A stretch of 64,000 nucleotides of DNA from Rhipidocladum racemiflorum (Eukaryota; Streptophyta; Magnoliopsida; Poales; Poaceae), in assembly GCA_036346355.1 (NCBI GenBank), contig CM070570.1, positions 6,022,649 through 6,086,648 on the forward strand, in the 5' to 3' direction. Positions 1 through 11,179 of this stretch are shown piece after piece; position 1 is the first letter of the stretch, and each line of letters opens with the position of its first letter. The position numbers and the translations under genes were made by a program. The notes beneath the pieces are model-generated. The model made no database searches and had not been told where the DNA came from. It worked only from the letters and a program-made list of their open reading frames with translations.

Positions 1-40
1 GAAGAAGAAGAAGAAGAAGAAGAAGAAGAAGAAGAAGAAG

Positions 41-70
<30 letters not shown>
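1..70. repeat. (GAA)n microsatellite
   Basis: An uninterrupted GAA trinucleotide run starts at the left edge, so its true length is unknown. Another short GAA tract lies at about 448-471. Both may sit in the 5' part of a transcript leaving the window to the left (see the TATA candidate at 568-576). Confidence 0.97.
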
Positions 71-73
<3 letters not shown>

Positions 74-567
74 CTCACCTTACATCCAGGTAAATGCAGC
101 ATCTGCCAGCCCTGAATCCGATCCCCTCTCGGGTTAGCTGTTGGATGAAGGAATCAAAGAAAGATTGTCTCGCAAGAAACACATCCCGTACTCTGTACTT
201 TGTACCCCCGGCCACGAAAAGCAACAAACGAAATTCTCTTGCGTACGACGCTGCAATAGAGCCCGACAACCAAATAGATGGATCAAAATCTCTCGCGCTG
301 ATAGCTCGCGAAACAGATAGAAAAAACCAAACGATCTCAAATGCAACAGAGCAAACAGTTGGACACTGATCATGTGTGCAGGACGATCATGAGCAGGCAG
401 GCAAAGACGGCAGCACTCACGTCACATGCGCATGGAACTGGTGTGGAAGAAGAAGAAGAAGAAGAAGAAGCCCGGCGGCCTGTCTGTCCTCCTAGAAGCT
501 GCTTGCCTCGACGCAAGCCGTTGCTGCCGTTGCCAATGGTGGCGGTGCCATGAACGTCGCTAGCTTG

Positions 568-576
568 CTTTTATAT
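568..576 (-). promoter_or_regulatory. Possible TATA box for a leftward gene
   Basis: The minus strand reads ATATAAAAG here, a good plant TATA match, with GC-rich DNA upstream at 580-660 and GAA/CTT tracts downstream of it, as often found in grass 5' leaders. Any gene would lie mostly outside the window. This is a motif-level guess. Confidence 0.3.
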
Positions 577-904
577 GTTCTCGCGCGGCGGAGGACAGTT
601 CAAGAGGTGGAAGGTGGCGGTGCTCCCTTTTTTTCCCGCCGCAAGCAGGCCGGCCTAGGCTATTTTTTATTCTGCCTCCTCCCTGCCGGTGGTTTATTTT
701 GGCTTCGTTCGTAGTAGGAGTATATTACTATTATTATTATGTATGTACCAGACGCATACACGCACTCCTCTTCTGTCCCTCCCCACGAACACACGCACGG
801 CTTTCAATCGCCGACCGGTTGCTTTAACGCCTCGTCAGTCGTCACAGCGCTTCCCCTGCACAGTTGCTCTTTAGCGCCGGTAAAAAGAAACACAAAAACT
901 AACC

Positions 905-1075
905 TACGAAACGGTATACCTCTGAAACTCTTAAAACTTGTAAATTTTTACACTAAAACTCATGAAACTTAGTACTAAAAACTGATGAAACATAAAATTG
1001 ATGAAACTAAACACTGAAACTCATAAAACTAGCACTGAAACTGATAAGTTTCATAAGTTTCACGGCTATACCATT
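905..1075. repeat. TGAAACT-rich short repeat, probable MITE remnant
   Basis: About ten copies of GAAACT/TGAAACTNA occur between outward ends GGTATACC-TC-TGAAACT and, on the other strand, GGTATAGCCGTGAAACT. These ends are roughly inverted to each other. I could not find a target-site duplication, so the class is unassigned. Confidence 0.4.
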
Positions 1076-2644
1076 CCCTAGTCACCCTAGAAAAAAAAGT
1101 TCGGATCCAATATATCACCACTTTTTTTTAAAAAAAAAAATGTACAGTGTATGTGGACACGTACATAGCGAACTGGGCAAGTCAGGTCAGTTCATCAATG
1201 GATTAGTAGCATCAACAAACTGTCAGGGCAGGTACTCTCGCTTAGATCTGGCCTACGTTGGTGTGGTGGTCACCGGAGGATGCGTCAGGGCGATTGGGGC
1301 AGGGACTGGGAGTAGGACCCACGGCCACGGGACGTCGGGTTCTGGCCTCGGTTGATGTGTCAGCTGGTAGGCGAGCCGTGGGCCCGTGGCAGATTGGCGG
1401 GGTAGGGTGAGAACCAGACTACACCGATCTGAGATTGTAGTCCATCTGTGGTCACCGGCAGGCTCCATGTCTGCCACAATTGCACCAGATCTTCTCCTCA
1501 CCACGTACCTACGTATGCATGCATCTATGGATGGATGCGTGCAGGGCAGATCAGATTATGTCCAGAAATTGCCTGAACAGTAAGAGACGTAGATATTCAG
1601 AGTTTCAGAGGGCACACACAAAATCAGATGTTTTTAACCTTTGTTCTGGCCATGCTGTACAGCACTGTTACACAACAATGTGCATGTGGTCATGTGGATA
1701 CCGCATTATCGCCCACTCACGATAGGTAATACAACTCACTTGCGCAATTGTCCTCGATTAAAGTCAAAAGAAAGGATGAACCTAGGGTTGGTATGTTTGG
1801 CTCTCCGAACATCATACAGGCTCTTCGACACTTCAAAGTGTAGTAAACAACTTGGGGTCTCAGAGACCGAGCGTAGCTCGGGTGATTGGCTCGCTAGGTG
1901 AGCGAGTACGCCGCTCGAACGTGGATGCTGGGTCCGTTTGTGCTTGAAGAGTTGAAGTTATTTATCCTGTGGATAAATACATCCGTGCGCATCCAGTGGA
2001 ACAACGTATTTCCAAGCCTTCAAATAATTTTTCGAATACGCACACGTGTGTGCGCGCGTTCCAGTACCTTTAAAAAAGCATCTTGGGGGCGTCACACTAT
2101 AAGAATTGCCATCACATAAAAGTACAAATTAAATCTAGAGCTCTTTCACGGTATCCACAGATTAACGTTGTATAGATATGGGCTCCTCGTCACTCTCAAA
2201 ATCCAGTAAACACCAATGGGTCTGCGTCGACGAATTGCCAGCACAGAAATCAGAACGATGCTATCCTTCCTCCTAGCCAGATACTACTACATGGCTCAGC
2301 TTTCCTGCGCTGGAGTACGAGCCAGCCGAAGCTAGACACTTGCGTCACGAATTGGACCATTGCATGCCGATGCTTGTCGGGTAAAGACGGGATGAGCTTT
2401 GTCAGGTTGACCCCTGAAAAAAGCTTCAGCCAGGAGAAGCAGAGGCCACTTAGGCGCTTGCTGCTAGTGCAATTACCATATGATCTGTGAGCAAGCAAGC
2501 AACAAGCATCACTTGCAAGGAAGAATCATTACACCAACATATACCCTCCATTACGTGCACTTTTGGACCAGATACTGCCGTCCTCCTGTCTGTGTCTGTG
2601 TAACACGCTATGCTCAGGGAGTGTTTTTAGGTTTTTCCTTCTAA

Positions 2645-3028
2645 GGCCATGTTTGGATGGGCTAAAGCAAATTATTAGCTTGTTAGCCAGCTAATAATTA
2701 GCCCATCTAAAATTAGCCTAAGGCTGTTTGGATACATGGCTAATGGTTGGGCTAATTTCTTAAAAAAAAGTCATGTCTGCCCCTCATTACAGCTGGTGAG
2801 CGGACACACGGGTGAGAAAGTGAGGAAAAGGCCAGCGCGAGGGTATTTCAGACTTTTCCAGCGTGTTATCTGCTATTAGCCCAAATTAGCTCCCACCCAT
2901 CAGCTAATGGGCTAATTGTTAGCTGAGGGGTTGGCTAACAATTAACACACCTATTAGCCTTCCTGTTTGGATAGACTATGGCTAATTTTTAGCAAGCTAA
3001 CAATTAGCCCAGGGATCCAAACATGACC
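2645..3028. mobile_element. PIF/Harbinger (Tourist-like) MITE, 384 bp
   Basis: The ends GGCCATGTTTGGATGGGC and (reverse complement) GGTCATGTTTGGATCCCTGG are terminal inverted repeats. Both sides are flanked by TAA (2642-2644 and 3029-3031), the 3-bp target duplication typical of PIF/Harbinger elements. The interior has GCTAAT/ATTAGC repeats and a partial copy of the terminus at about 2721. No transposase frame is present. Confidence 0.85.
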
Positions 3029-3031
3029 TAA

Positions 3032-3763
3032 TACAAGTTGTACAAATCTTAAAATAAATAAAGAGTAGATAATCACTATCTACCATTTAATCATATTTTA
3101 ATATTTGTGTAACTTTTGGAAAGGAAGGAAGGGAGAGTGCTATGTGACGTGACCATCACTTATTTACCGCAATCATATACTGTGAGGAAAGTTAGTTAAT
3201 CGCCGATTGCGCACACATAAAATTGCGGAGGACAGATATGAATCCACGACCCCACGGGTGACATCACCTAGTGTAGGCAAGCACTTTTTCCACTAATGGC
3301 ATGTATAATAAGGGTACCTTAGTGGCTTTTAGCCTGTACACATTAACTTTGGTCTATATAGAAGAGTGAGAAAAGATAAGGAAAAAAAAGCTTACTCTTA
3401 AATCAGAGTTAGCTTTGCACAGGAGTATATGTAGATTATTTATGTATAAGAGAGAAGAGATATTGCACACCATCTAGAGATAATTTTTAGAGATAGTTAT
3501 TGTACAATCTGGCTTTTAGCTTACTCTAGATGTTATGAACGAGAGTTAGAGTACGTAGTCAATTTTACTATTGAACTTGAATACTTGATCTAAGATGTTT
3601 GAACAAGGTCGGTAGGTATGAAATCCCACCCTATCATCCTACTGGGGACGAGGGTGGCTTTGTATAAGTAGAACTAATGAGCCTTGTTCGTCCGATCTTC
3701 GTCACTGAACTGTTGGAAAACTACATTTCAACCTATAAATATGCCAATTGAAAAACGCTCGTC
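3032..3763. other. AT-rich intergenic stretch
   Basis: No coding frame or RNA gene is seen. The piece 3297-3535 begins GGCATGTATAATAAGG and has two GGCTTTTAGC copies, which resembles a decayed MITE, but ends and duplication could not be matched. Confidence 0.4.
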
Positions 3764-3925
3764 ACTGAACTAGCGCTCGGATGGCTAGCAACGCTGATGT
3801 GCGAAGCTGTCCGCCCGGGTTCTAGTCCTGGACTCGCCCGGGTGCGCCGCAGTCGTGCTAGCGTGGGTGTGTGTCTTGTGGCGTTTAGCCAAATTATTGT
3901 TGTTCTTTTTTCTTCTTTAGTGAAA
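3764..3925 (+). mobile_element. tRNA-derived SINE candidate
   Basis: An A-box-like TAGCGCTCGGATGG (3771-3784) is followed 33 bp later by a B box GGTTCTAGTCC (3818-3828), matching the RNA polymerase III internal promoter and its tRNA spacing. The remainder does not fold as a tRNA and runs into a T-rich tail at about 3905-3920. Domain structure suggests a SINE; the family is not recognised and the ends are approximate. Confidence 0.5.
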
Positions 3926-5003
3926 TACTAGAGCTCCTGGCCAAAAATTCGAGAAAAAAAAAACGAACCTTGAAGGAAAAAGAAGATTGAAACATGGATG
4001 AGCAGCTTGCTAACAGGGACCTCCAAAATATAAAACAAGACAAATCCTGGAAAATGCCTCGCACAAACCAAAAGGAGAAGGTACTAAAATGTCAAATCTT
4101 CCTCCAATATTGCGGGTACTAGTACCAAAGAAGAGGCCCAGATACACATTTAGTCTAGAAGAACTGAGCTGAAGAAAGAACAGTCGGTGCACACAAGTTT
4201 GTTTAAGCGAATGATCTCCTTCGATGGATGGGCCAAATCTAGAGGCCACCAAAGTTTACACGGCCCATACGACAAATCCATCACGGCGATCGATGCAGCG
4301 TTACCCACCGGCACCGACACTTGTTCCAAGTACTTTCCTCCTCCCCACCCCTTCTTTTCCCTCTTGGGCGAAAGCTTTTGATGCACCGACACTTGTTACA
4401 GTTCCTTCTTTTCCTGAGAAATGAACACCCAGAGATTTGTCGGGAGAAATGATGAGTTCCACGATGAGATCAAAAGTAGTATTAATCTGAGGATTTGGGT
4501 TGTACTTCTTCTTCTTTTTTCCGAGAGAGCGCAGAAGAGCTGCATCCAATCACGTACGTTCAGAAAGAAGTTCTCAAACACCATCCAGCTTGCTGCTGGT
4601 ATTGCATTGCTCTTCCTAATGCTAGTATGATTAGTATAGTTCTAGGCGGTACGTAGTGCCTTGCCGATTTAATCTCTGAAATATCGCATCCTACACCTAC
4701 GCGGTTTGCTCATATATATACGGTACATTCCATGTTACTTGCGCAGCAACAAGGAAACGACTAGTTGCTCATTAGTGCCCCGTTTAGCAATTAGCACCGA
4801 CTCCTTGCACAGAGCTCACAAGGTAAGGTATAATAATACGCACGGGCGGTTTTGTGCACTGAAGGAACAGTTCCTACACCTACTGAAGGAACAGTTGCAT
4901 AAACGCCTCAGATTTTCATGTCAGTGACTCATGGATGGGACTTCCATTTGCACGTCGTCATGGAACACGGTACACTTGTCAGCCCCTGGTTGGGAGATGT
5001 ATG

Positions 5004-5005
<2 letters not shown>
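3926..5005. other. Intergenic stretch, nothing recognised
   Basis: Only short overlapping frames in several phases and a poly-A run near 3953-3963 are present. No domain, RNA gene or repeat boundary could be supported. Confidence 0.45.

Positions 5006-5034
<29 letters not shown>
5006..5034. repeat. (GA)n microsatellite
   Basis: A perfect GA dinucleotide run, followed by a second CT-rich patch at about 5050-5072. Confidence 0.95.
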
Positions 5035-5038
<4 letters not shown>

Positions 5039-5382
5039 TTCTCAGAACATTCGACTCTCTGTTCTCTCTCTGGAAAAATGTAAAAATGCGGCGCCATGAA
5101 CGAGGTGGATAGGATAACGCAAGCTGTGTACATTACTCTTCGCCATGTGCCTTGTCCCCCCCCTTGTTTACTTCTCTAATCGTGCGTCACGATAACATGC
5201 ACGCACGCACGCTGTCACTGTTGCATAGGCCTGGTGTTTATGGCACAGGTTTGGACAGCATGTGAACAGTACGCTGCAGCCCAAAAAATAAATCGGCATG
5301 CAGTACTGGTGTACGAAGAGAGCGTGTAGGCGACAATCGCGGCGAAGAAATGCGAGAATCGAGAGGGCGGACCGTGCTCACG

Positions 5383-5401
5383 GAAGAAGAAGAAGAAGAA
5401 G
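5383..5401. repeat. (GAA)n microsatellite
   Basis: A short perfect GAA tract. The surrounding 5035-5780 holds no recognisable gene. Confidence 0.9.
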
Positions 5402-5781
5402 CAAGGGTGGTGACTGGTGGATTGATCAATCAATATTGAGTATTGACACTCGCACATTGCTAAAATGATGCAGTAGCTCTAATGTCTTCCTGGTGTTCAT
5501 GACCAGCTTAGCCAGTGCATGCTTGGAAAAGAACAAAAAAACTCCACTATCCATTGTACTCACATGCCGATCGATGAACTGCTTGGATCGCGCAGGAATT
5601 CGCACGCACGAGTGCAATTTCCACTGCAATATGGCATGTTCCCGCCCTCCAAAGAGGAGCTGAGTACTGTGGTCCGGTGAATAAGCGCATCAATGGCTGC
5701 TCCAACAACCGGCCACTCATCCATCCAATTCCAAATGTGCTCACCTGTGACGGACCTCCTTCCTTTTAAGACTCACATGCA

Positions 5782-6114
5782 GGCAAAATATCCGGTCTGG
5801 CCATTTGTTTTACGTCTGGCCAGTCTGCCTCTTAAAAAAGTTCCAAAAAATTCTGAAAAAAAATCATAGATGTACATCTCAACTTACCCCATCTACGTAT
5901 AAAATTTCATGATCAAATACGTCCTATGCTAGAGCGAAAATTTTTTTTTTTTTGTAACTTCTAGCATAGGACGTATTTGATCATGAAATTTTATACGTAG
6001 ATGGGGTAAGTTGAGATGTACATCCATGATTTTTTTTCAGAATTTTTCAGAACTTTTTTTAGTATGATTGCACGGTGGTTGCACGAAAATGGTGGTTGCA
6101 CCGGATATTTTGCC
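5782..6114. mobile_element. Long-TIR hairpin MITE, probably MULE-type
   Basis: The ends GGCAAAATATCCGGT and ACCGGATATTTTGCC are inverted repeats. An almost perfect inverted arm of roughly 100 bp (5838-5937 against 5953-6053) is separated by a short T-rich loop, so a transcript would form a long hairpin. The terminal sequence resembles the element at 33077-33447, which has a clear 9-bp duplication. No matching duplication could be found here. Confidence 0.75.
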
Positions 6115-8754
6115 TTATTTAAATACCTCAACAGCTACACAAAAAAATTAGCTGTCAGGAAACAAACGTACATTGTCAGGCAAAAAGGCGAAATCAACAC
6201 TTTTTAGAGAATATAAGACGTAACGGTCAAGTTTTTATAGAAGGGCGTAGCGAGGCCCAAATAGATATTACATTACCAAAAACACCACACAGGCAAGGTC
6301 TGAGCAAAAAACTAAGACCTAAAACCAGATTAAGTCGCCATCTACGAACTCCTGAAAATCTTTGGCTTCTTGGAACTCTGCTTGGTTTGAAAAAGCAAAA
6401 ATGAGTACACAACAGTACTCAACAAGTTGCACGGAAAAACTAAATACTAGATGCAGGGATTCTCAAGGATCTGCACAAGGTTTTTAAGTATTGTGGATGC
6501 AGTTTTATTTGCAAACTTAGTTACATTTAAAACACAAATCATAAAATAACAATAACGGGGGGTTTCACAGAGTTATAACAACACGCCAGTTTCTCAATAC
6601 AAAAGACTACTTGAGCGAGGTTTCTAGAGTCACCCCAGTTCAAACTTAACTTTATTAGCCGGAAGTACGGCGTATTCGAATACCATTTAATTATCACTTT
6701 GCAAAGCTGCTCAATTTTACCCACAAGATATCTACGACTGTTGATACCACGTGATTACATGCACCTCAAATACTGTAAGTTCAAGCTCTATTAGTTTTGG
6801 TGATTGGTGTTAGATCAATGCTTAATCTTATTTAATGACAAACCTAATCTTTAAATGAGACTAACATGCTTATTGAGTTCATTATTAGTAGTCTCATGTT
6901 TGGATGGAAAATGGAAAACCCAATGTATATATGCACATTCATTCTGTTATTCATTGCATACTTTATTCAAGTTAAAGTATGAATTTAATCACTACTTTAG
7001 CCACTAAATGTGCATTATGTTTTTCAATCCATATATTACATGGATGCACGTATTTAGGGGGAGTTCACGCTACTTGATATTTCATTATATTGATCTATTC
7101 ATCACTCCATGTATAAAGGATCATTTGAGTATATATTTAACTTGTGTAGTTAGAATATACTCATATCAATTTAAATGAAAGCTTAAATTGAGTTCATTTG
7201 TCTTCTAATCATCAAAGAACATTTCATCGTGTGTTGATGGTGTTTTTGTGATCGATTAAGGACAAATAGAGAGTTCTTAAGTAGTATGGAGCATTTGTTG
7301 CATCATGTGCTCAAGACACATTTAATTTATTAAATGATTTAGGTTGTACTCAATCGATATAAGTGGCATCCATTATGGGTTAATTGAGTGCATGAGATGA
7401 TTGAGACAACCATGTGTTTTGGACTAACCATTTTTTATGAGTTGTGATGAAATAGGGTTAGGTCCAAAGGTTGAAAAGGTGAGAACGTTCTTCAAGAGGT
7501 GATGAACAAGATGATGAGATAGCCGAGTGATAATCCCGGAAAAGGGAAGTAGAGCCGGATGACGATCTTCAAGAAATAATAATTGAAGATAATGAAGACT
7601 TCGAGAAAGAGAGTGAGGTGTCGTTCCCGGGGGAAAGAAAACGATTTAGATATCAAGACCCCAAAGAGGATTGCTTGTGTGCGGCGCAAAGGTATAACTA
7701 GATAGGTTAAGGATGCTTCCTAAATTTGTGTCTAGTATTTTATCGTTGTACTATTAAGAGGGGTTGAATATTTAGTTTAAACTTAATCATGGTGATGAAC
7801 TCAATCTATAGTCACTCGAGCTCAAGTCTCTTCTTATTTCGTTTTTGCATGGAGCTAACCATTTGGCATGTGTTCCGAATGAGTGAAACTCTTGCTTAGA
7901 TGTTAGCATATTACTTGGATTTGCATGTGTTGCAAATAGGATAAGCATATGCTTTGGTTTTTCGCATAGTAGCTTTAATTTGCATGTGTTACAAATGGGA
8001 TGAGCTAATGCGCTCGCTTTTGCATAAAGTTCGTTTTTGCATGTGTTGCAAATTGTTGAACTTCATGTTTGTTTTTTAAAACAAAATCCTTATTTGAATT
8101 TGATTCACATTGCTTGGAGCTAAGTTTGTGTGGTTTGCAAAATGAATAACTCAAGAAAATTTGTGATTAAGTGGTTTGCATGAATCTAGAAAATTGCATG
8201 TTGCAATTAGACGGCTCATGCATTTGAGTTATTTTGATTTGGTTGCTTAGAGCTAAGTTTTGCGTGTGTTGCAAAACAAGGATGCTCAAGCAAATTAAGT
8301 TGATTTGGAGTTAACAGGAGGCTATGGATTTGCAAGTGTTGCAAAAGAGAGATAGCTCATGCCTTGTGGTTTAATTGTTATTTGCATATTAGTTGTGCGA
8401 ATAAATGGGAGGTCTATGAGTCTGGTATCCTAAGAGCATGTGATGCTTGCAATGGAGTGTTGTAAGTGATTTTGGTATGGTGTGGACCATCACATGGCTG
8501 AGGATTAATCTCATAGACTTCGGAATTTATTTGCTTAATACGTTTTGTGAATATATCCTTGAGGTGTTTGCGAGATATGTTCTCGCAAACCCGTTCGGAG
8601 TTTGGTTGAAATCCTTTAAGCATGAGTTGAGTTATTGCAAATATGTTTGCAATTGGGAGTGATCATGTGTTGATCACATTTATGGCTCAAAGATTTGTTG
8701 GTTGAGTTTTTGGAGAAAAGATTATAGCGAAAATCTAGTTTTTTCTCCTGAGGC

Positions 8755-9165
8755 TAGCACTATCGAAGGTAGTAGGGCGGTAGTACCGCAGAGGTCGGCA
8801 GTACCGCTTATGGGAGCGGTTCTGCCGCTCAAGTCGGCACTACCGGCCCTAATATACCGGTAGTTATTTTCCAGAGAGGACTATTTTGTGCCCTAATTGA
8901 GGTCGGCAGTACTGCCCAAGTGGGTCGGTACTGCCGAAGGTGCGGCAGTACCGGGAGTTAAATGCCGGTAGTTATTTTACAGAAGAGGTGTGTTTCTGGA
9001 TTGCCCTGAGCTTGCAGTACCACTTAGAGGGGCCGGTACTGCCGCTCGAGCGGCACTACCAGGCATATGCCTGCGGTAGTGCCGAGAATATAGCCGTTAG
9101 CCGACCGTTGGGGCTGAGGGTGGCACTACCGACCCTATGAGTGCGGTAGTCTCGGATTTGCCGAT
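8755..9165. repeat. Cluster of CGGCAGTACCG-type motifs upstream of the LTR TATA
   Basis: More than a dozen direct and inverted versions of CGGCAGTACCG / CGGTAGTGCCG lie just upstream of the TATA box. The GC-rich block contrasts with the AT-rich LTR around it. Confidence 0.7.
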
Positions 9166-9210
9166 TTTTCTGTGATTCTGTTCCCAACGGCTAGTTTTGG
9201 CTTGTGAGGC

Positions 9211-9218
9211 TATATAAC
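9211..9218 (+). promoter_or_regulatory. TATA box of the Copia solo LTR
   Basis: TATATAAC stands about 45 bp downstream of the repeated CGG-TAC-CG motif block and upstream of a GAG-TGTTT-GAG-rich leader. The position fits a U3/R promoter in a long LTR. Confidence 0.55.
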
Positions 9219-11179
9219 ACCCCCTTGGGGGGCAAGGGCTAGCTGTTGCTGCACTCTTGAGTGTGTTTGAGCTAGAGTGAGTTATTGAGAGGGTGTTGCA
9301 TGTGTTGCACACCTCAATTTGATTTTTGAGCTCAAGAGTGAGGCTAGATTGCATGTGTTGCTCCTAGAGTGTGATTGAGAGGATCCTAGTGCATGTGTTG
9401 CACGCAGGAGTCACTAGAAGCGCATATGTTATGCTAGGTGAAGCTTGAGCGGAGTGCTCAACTTGTTACTCTTGGTGGTTGCCGCCACCTAGACGGCGTA
9501 GCAGCATCGTGCCCAGGAGTTCTTAAGGTTTGTGAGAAGCCCCGGCGAAGTTTGTAAAGGTTCTAGTTGAGCCTACTAGAAAGAGTGAAAAACTATTGAC
9601 TGGTGCCGATCCAAAGTGAGTTGGACTTTGCCTCAACCTGCACTAGGGGAGACAAACAAGTCTCCAAACACCACGGTAAAAATCGGTGTGTCCTTCTCTC
9701 TTTACTTTCAATCATTTATATTGTTACATTTTTATCAATTGCTTGATTATCTTTAGAATTGATTAGTTTTGTTAGTTAGATCAACTTAGCAATTCTTGTG
9801 TAGAGACATAATTTAGTTAGTGCACTAGTGAGCCTAGTTGATTTAGGCCTTAATTATCAAAACCGTAGTTTACGCTTCCGTAATTTATTTAGGTTTTGAC
9901 ATAGGGTTGATTAGGCATATCTTGATTAGTTGTAGAAACGAAATTTTCTTGATCACCTAGTCACCCCCCCTCTAGGCGCATCCTTGACCGTACAAATGCA
10001 TACGGCCGGGCCAAGATGATCATAGCATTTTGTTGGACTTCCCCAAGGTAGCCCTTACCCGATAGGTTCAAGGACCCACAGCTCTCGGGACTCATTGGCC
10101 GAAGTGGGAGACATGATCCGATATTGTGGATACCTACCGTTGTGAGAATCGGCAAATGGCAACACTATGCCCATTTTCGTTCCACCACGTTCACTATGCT
10201 GTCCATTCTAGCCACGAGAATGGTAGTTACAACCTGTAGGTATTCCAAAGGGATGCACAATGTATTGAGCTAGGTTGGAACAGGTCAATGGAGCTGACCG
10301 GCCCAACTTGTGGTTGAGCGAAAACTTAAGTTATTTACTTTGACTAAGGGTGTTATTCTTAACTGCCAAAGACCAAGCCATTACAACCACAAACCTAGTA
10401 CCCACTGTACCAACCACAGCTTCCGTCATCGGTTGGGGGTCGGACTAGCATCCACCTCATAGGTAGCCCAACACTGTCCCCCTGGCCATAGCAACAGTTG
10501 AAAAGACACCGAGCTAAAAGCTCGGCAATTTTTGAAAGACTAAGAGTGAAAAAACAAATAATTAATTAATATCGGGGGTTTCATAATTATAAACTAAAGT
10601 TATGCAAAGGATAATAAGGTTTAACAATTGATCGAAGGCTAAATGATGATCGGTTGTAACTAAGCATCATGTCATTTTAAATTATCCTTTCAATATTAAA
10701 ATACGAGGAAAAATAATGCATTAAAAAATATATACTACTATATTATTGACAAGGTGGGTTCAAAATGTTCAAGGGGTGCAGCTTGTCTTGCTAGGCTGAA
10801 GGGTCGTCTAACTCGTAGTAATTGAAATCCTGCTCAGCACCGGACTGGTCCTGCTCCTACTCGAAAATCGGATCTAGCGCTGAAAATTGAAATCGACAAA
10901 TAAATGAAAAAAAACAAGAAGAAAGAAAAATGAGAAAAACAGGAAAGAGGGGTCGAAGAAGGGGTCAGAGGGCATTTTGGTCATTTTAGAGATTTTGGGG
11001 ACTTGGTTTGGTGGAACGAAGGTCATTTTTAGACTCAGTGGCTCGAACAGATCAAGAAAGTATATTTTTGGATTTTTAGAATTTTTCTAGGATTTTTCAG
11101 ATTAACTAAATCCGAAAAAAGAAAAAGAAAAGAAAAAGAAAACTGGACGGGCCGTAGCGCAGGCCAATCCGGCCCAAAC

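Larger units (their letters stand above)
71..2641. other. Intergenic stretch, no recognisable gene
   Basis: Open frames here are short and resemble no family I recognise. Apart from the possible leftward promoter and the TGAAACT-rich repeat listed separately, I see mixed-composition DNA, with a GC-rich part at 1250-1420. Part of 71-560 could be leader or first exon of a gene off the left edge, but no convincing start codon and reading frame can be shown. Confidence 0.5.
7860..9430. repeat. Dispersed TTGCATGTGTTGCAAA palindromic motif array
   Basis: Within the solo LTR the imperfect palindrome TTTGCATGTGTTGCAAA recurs near 7862, 7919, 7979, 8035, 8258, 8329, 9296, 9350 and 9388, mostly with small changes in the loop or one arm. 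Confidence 0.7.
6774..9994 (+). mobile_element. Solo LTR, Copia (SIRE/Maximus-like), 3.2 kb
   Basis: The segment starts TGTAAGTTCAAGC and ends ...CCGTACA. Flanks are AATAC (6769-6773) and AATGC (9995-9999), a 5-bp target duplication with one mismatch. The early TTTTGGTGATTGG and the late TCACCCCCCCTCTAGG are hallmarks of long Copia LTRs of the SIRE/Maximus type. A TATA box lies at 9211-9218. There is no internal region or second LTR, so this is a solo LTR left by recombination. Short frames inside are noise. Confidence 0.75.
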
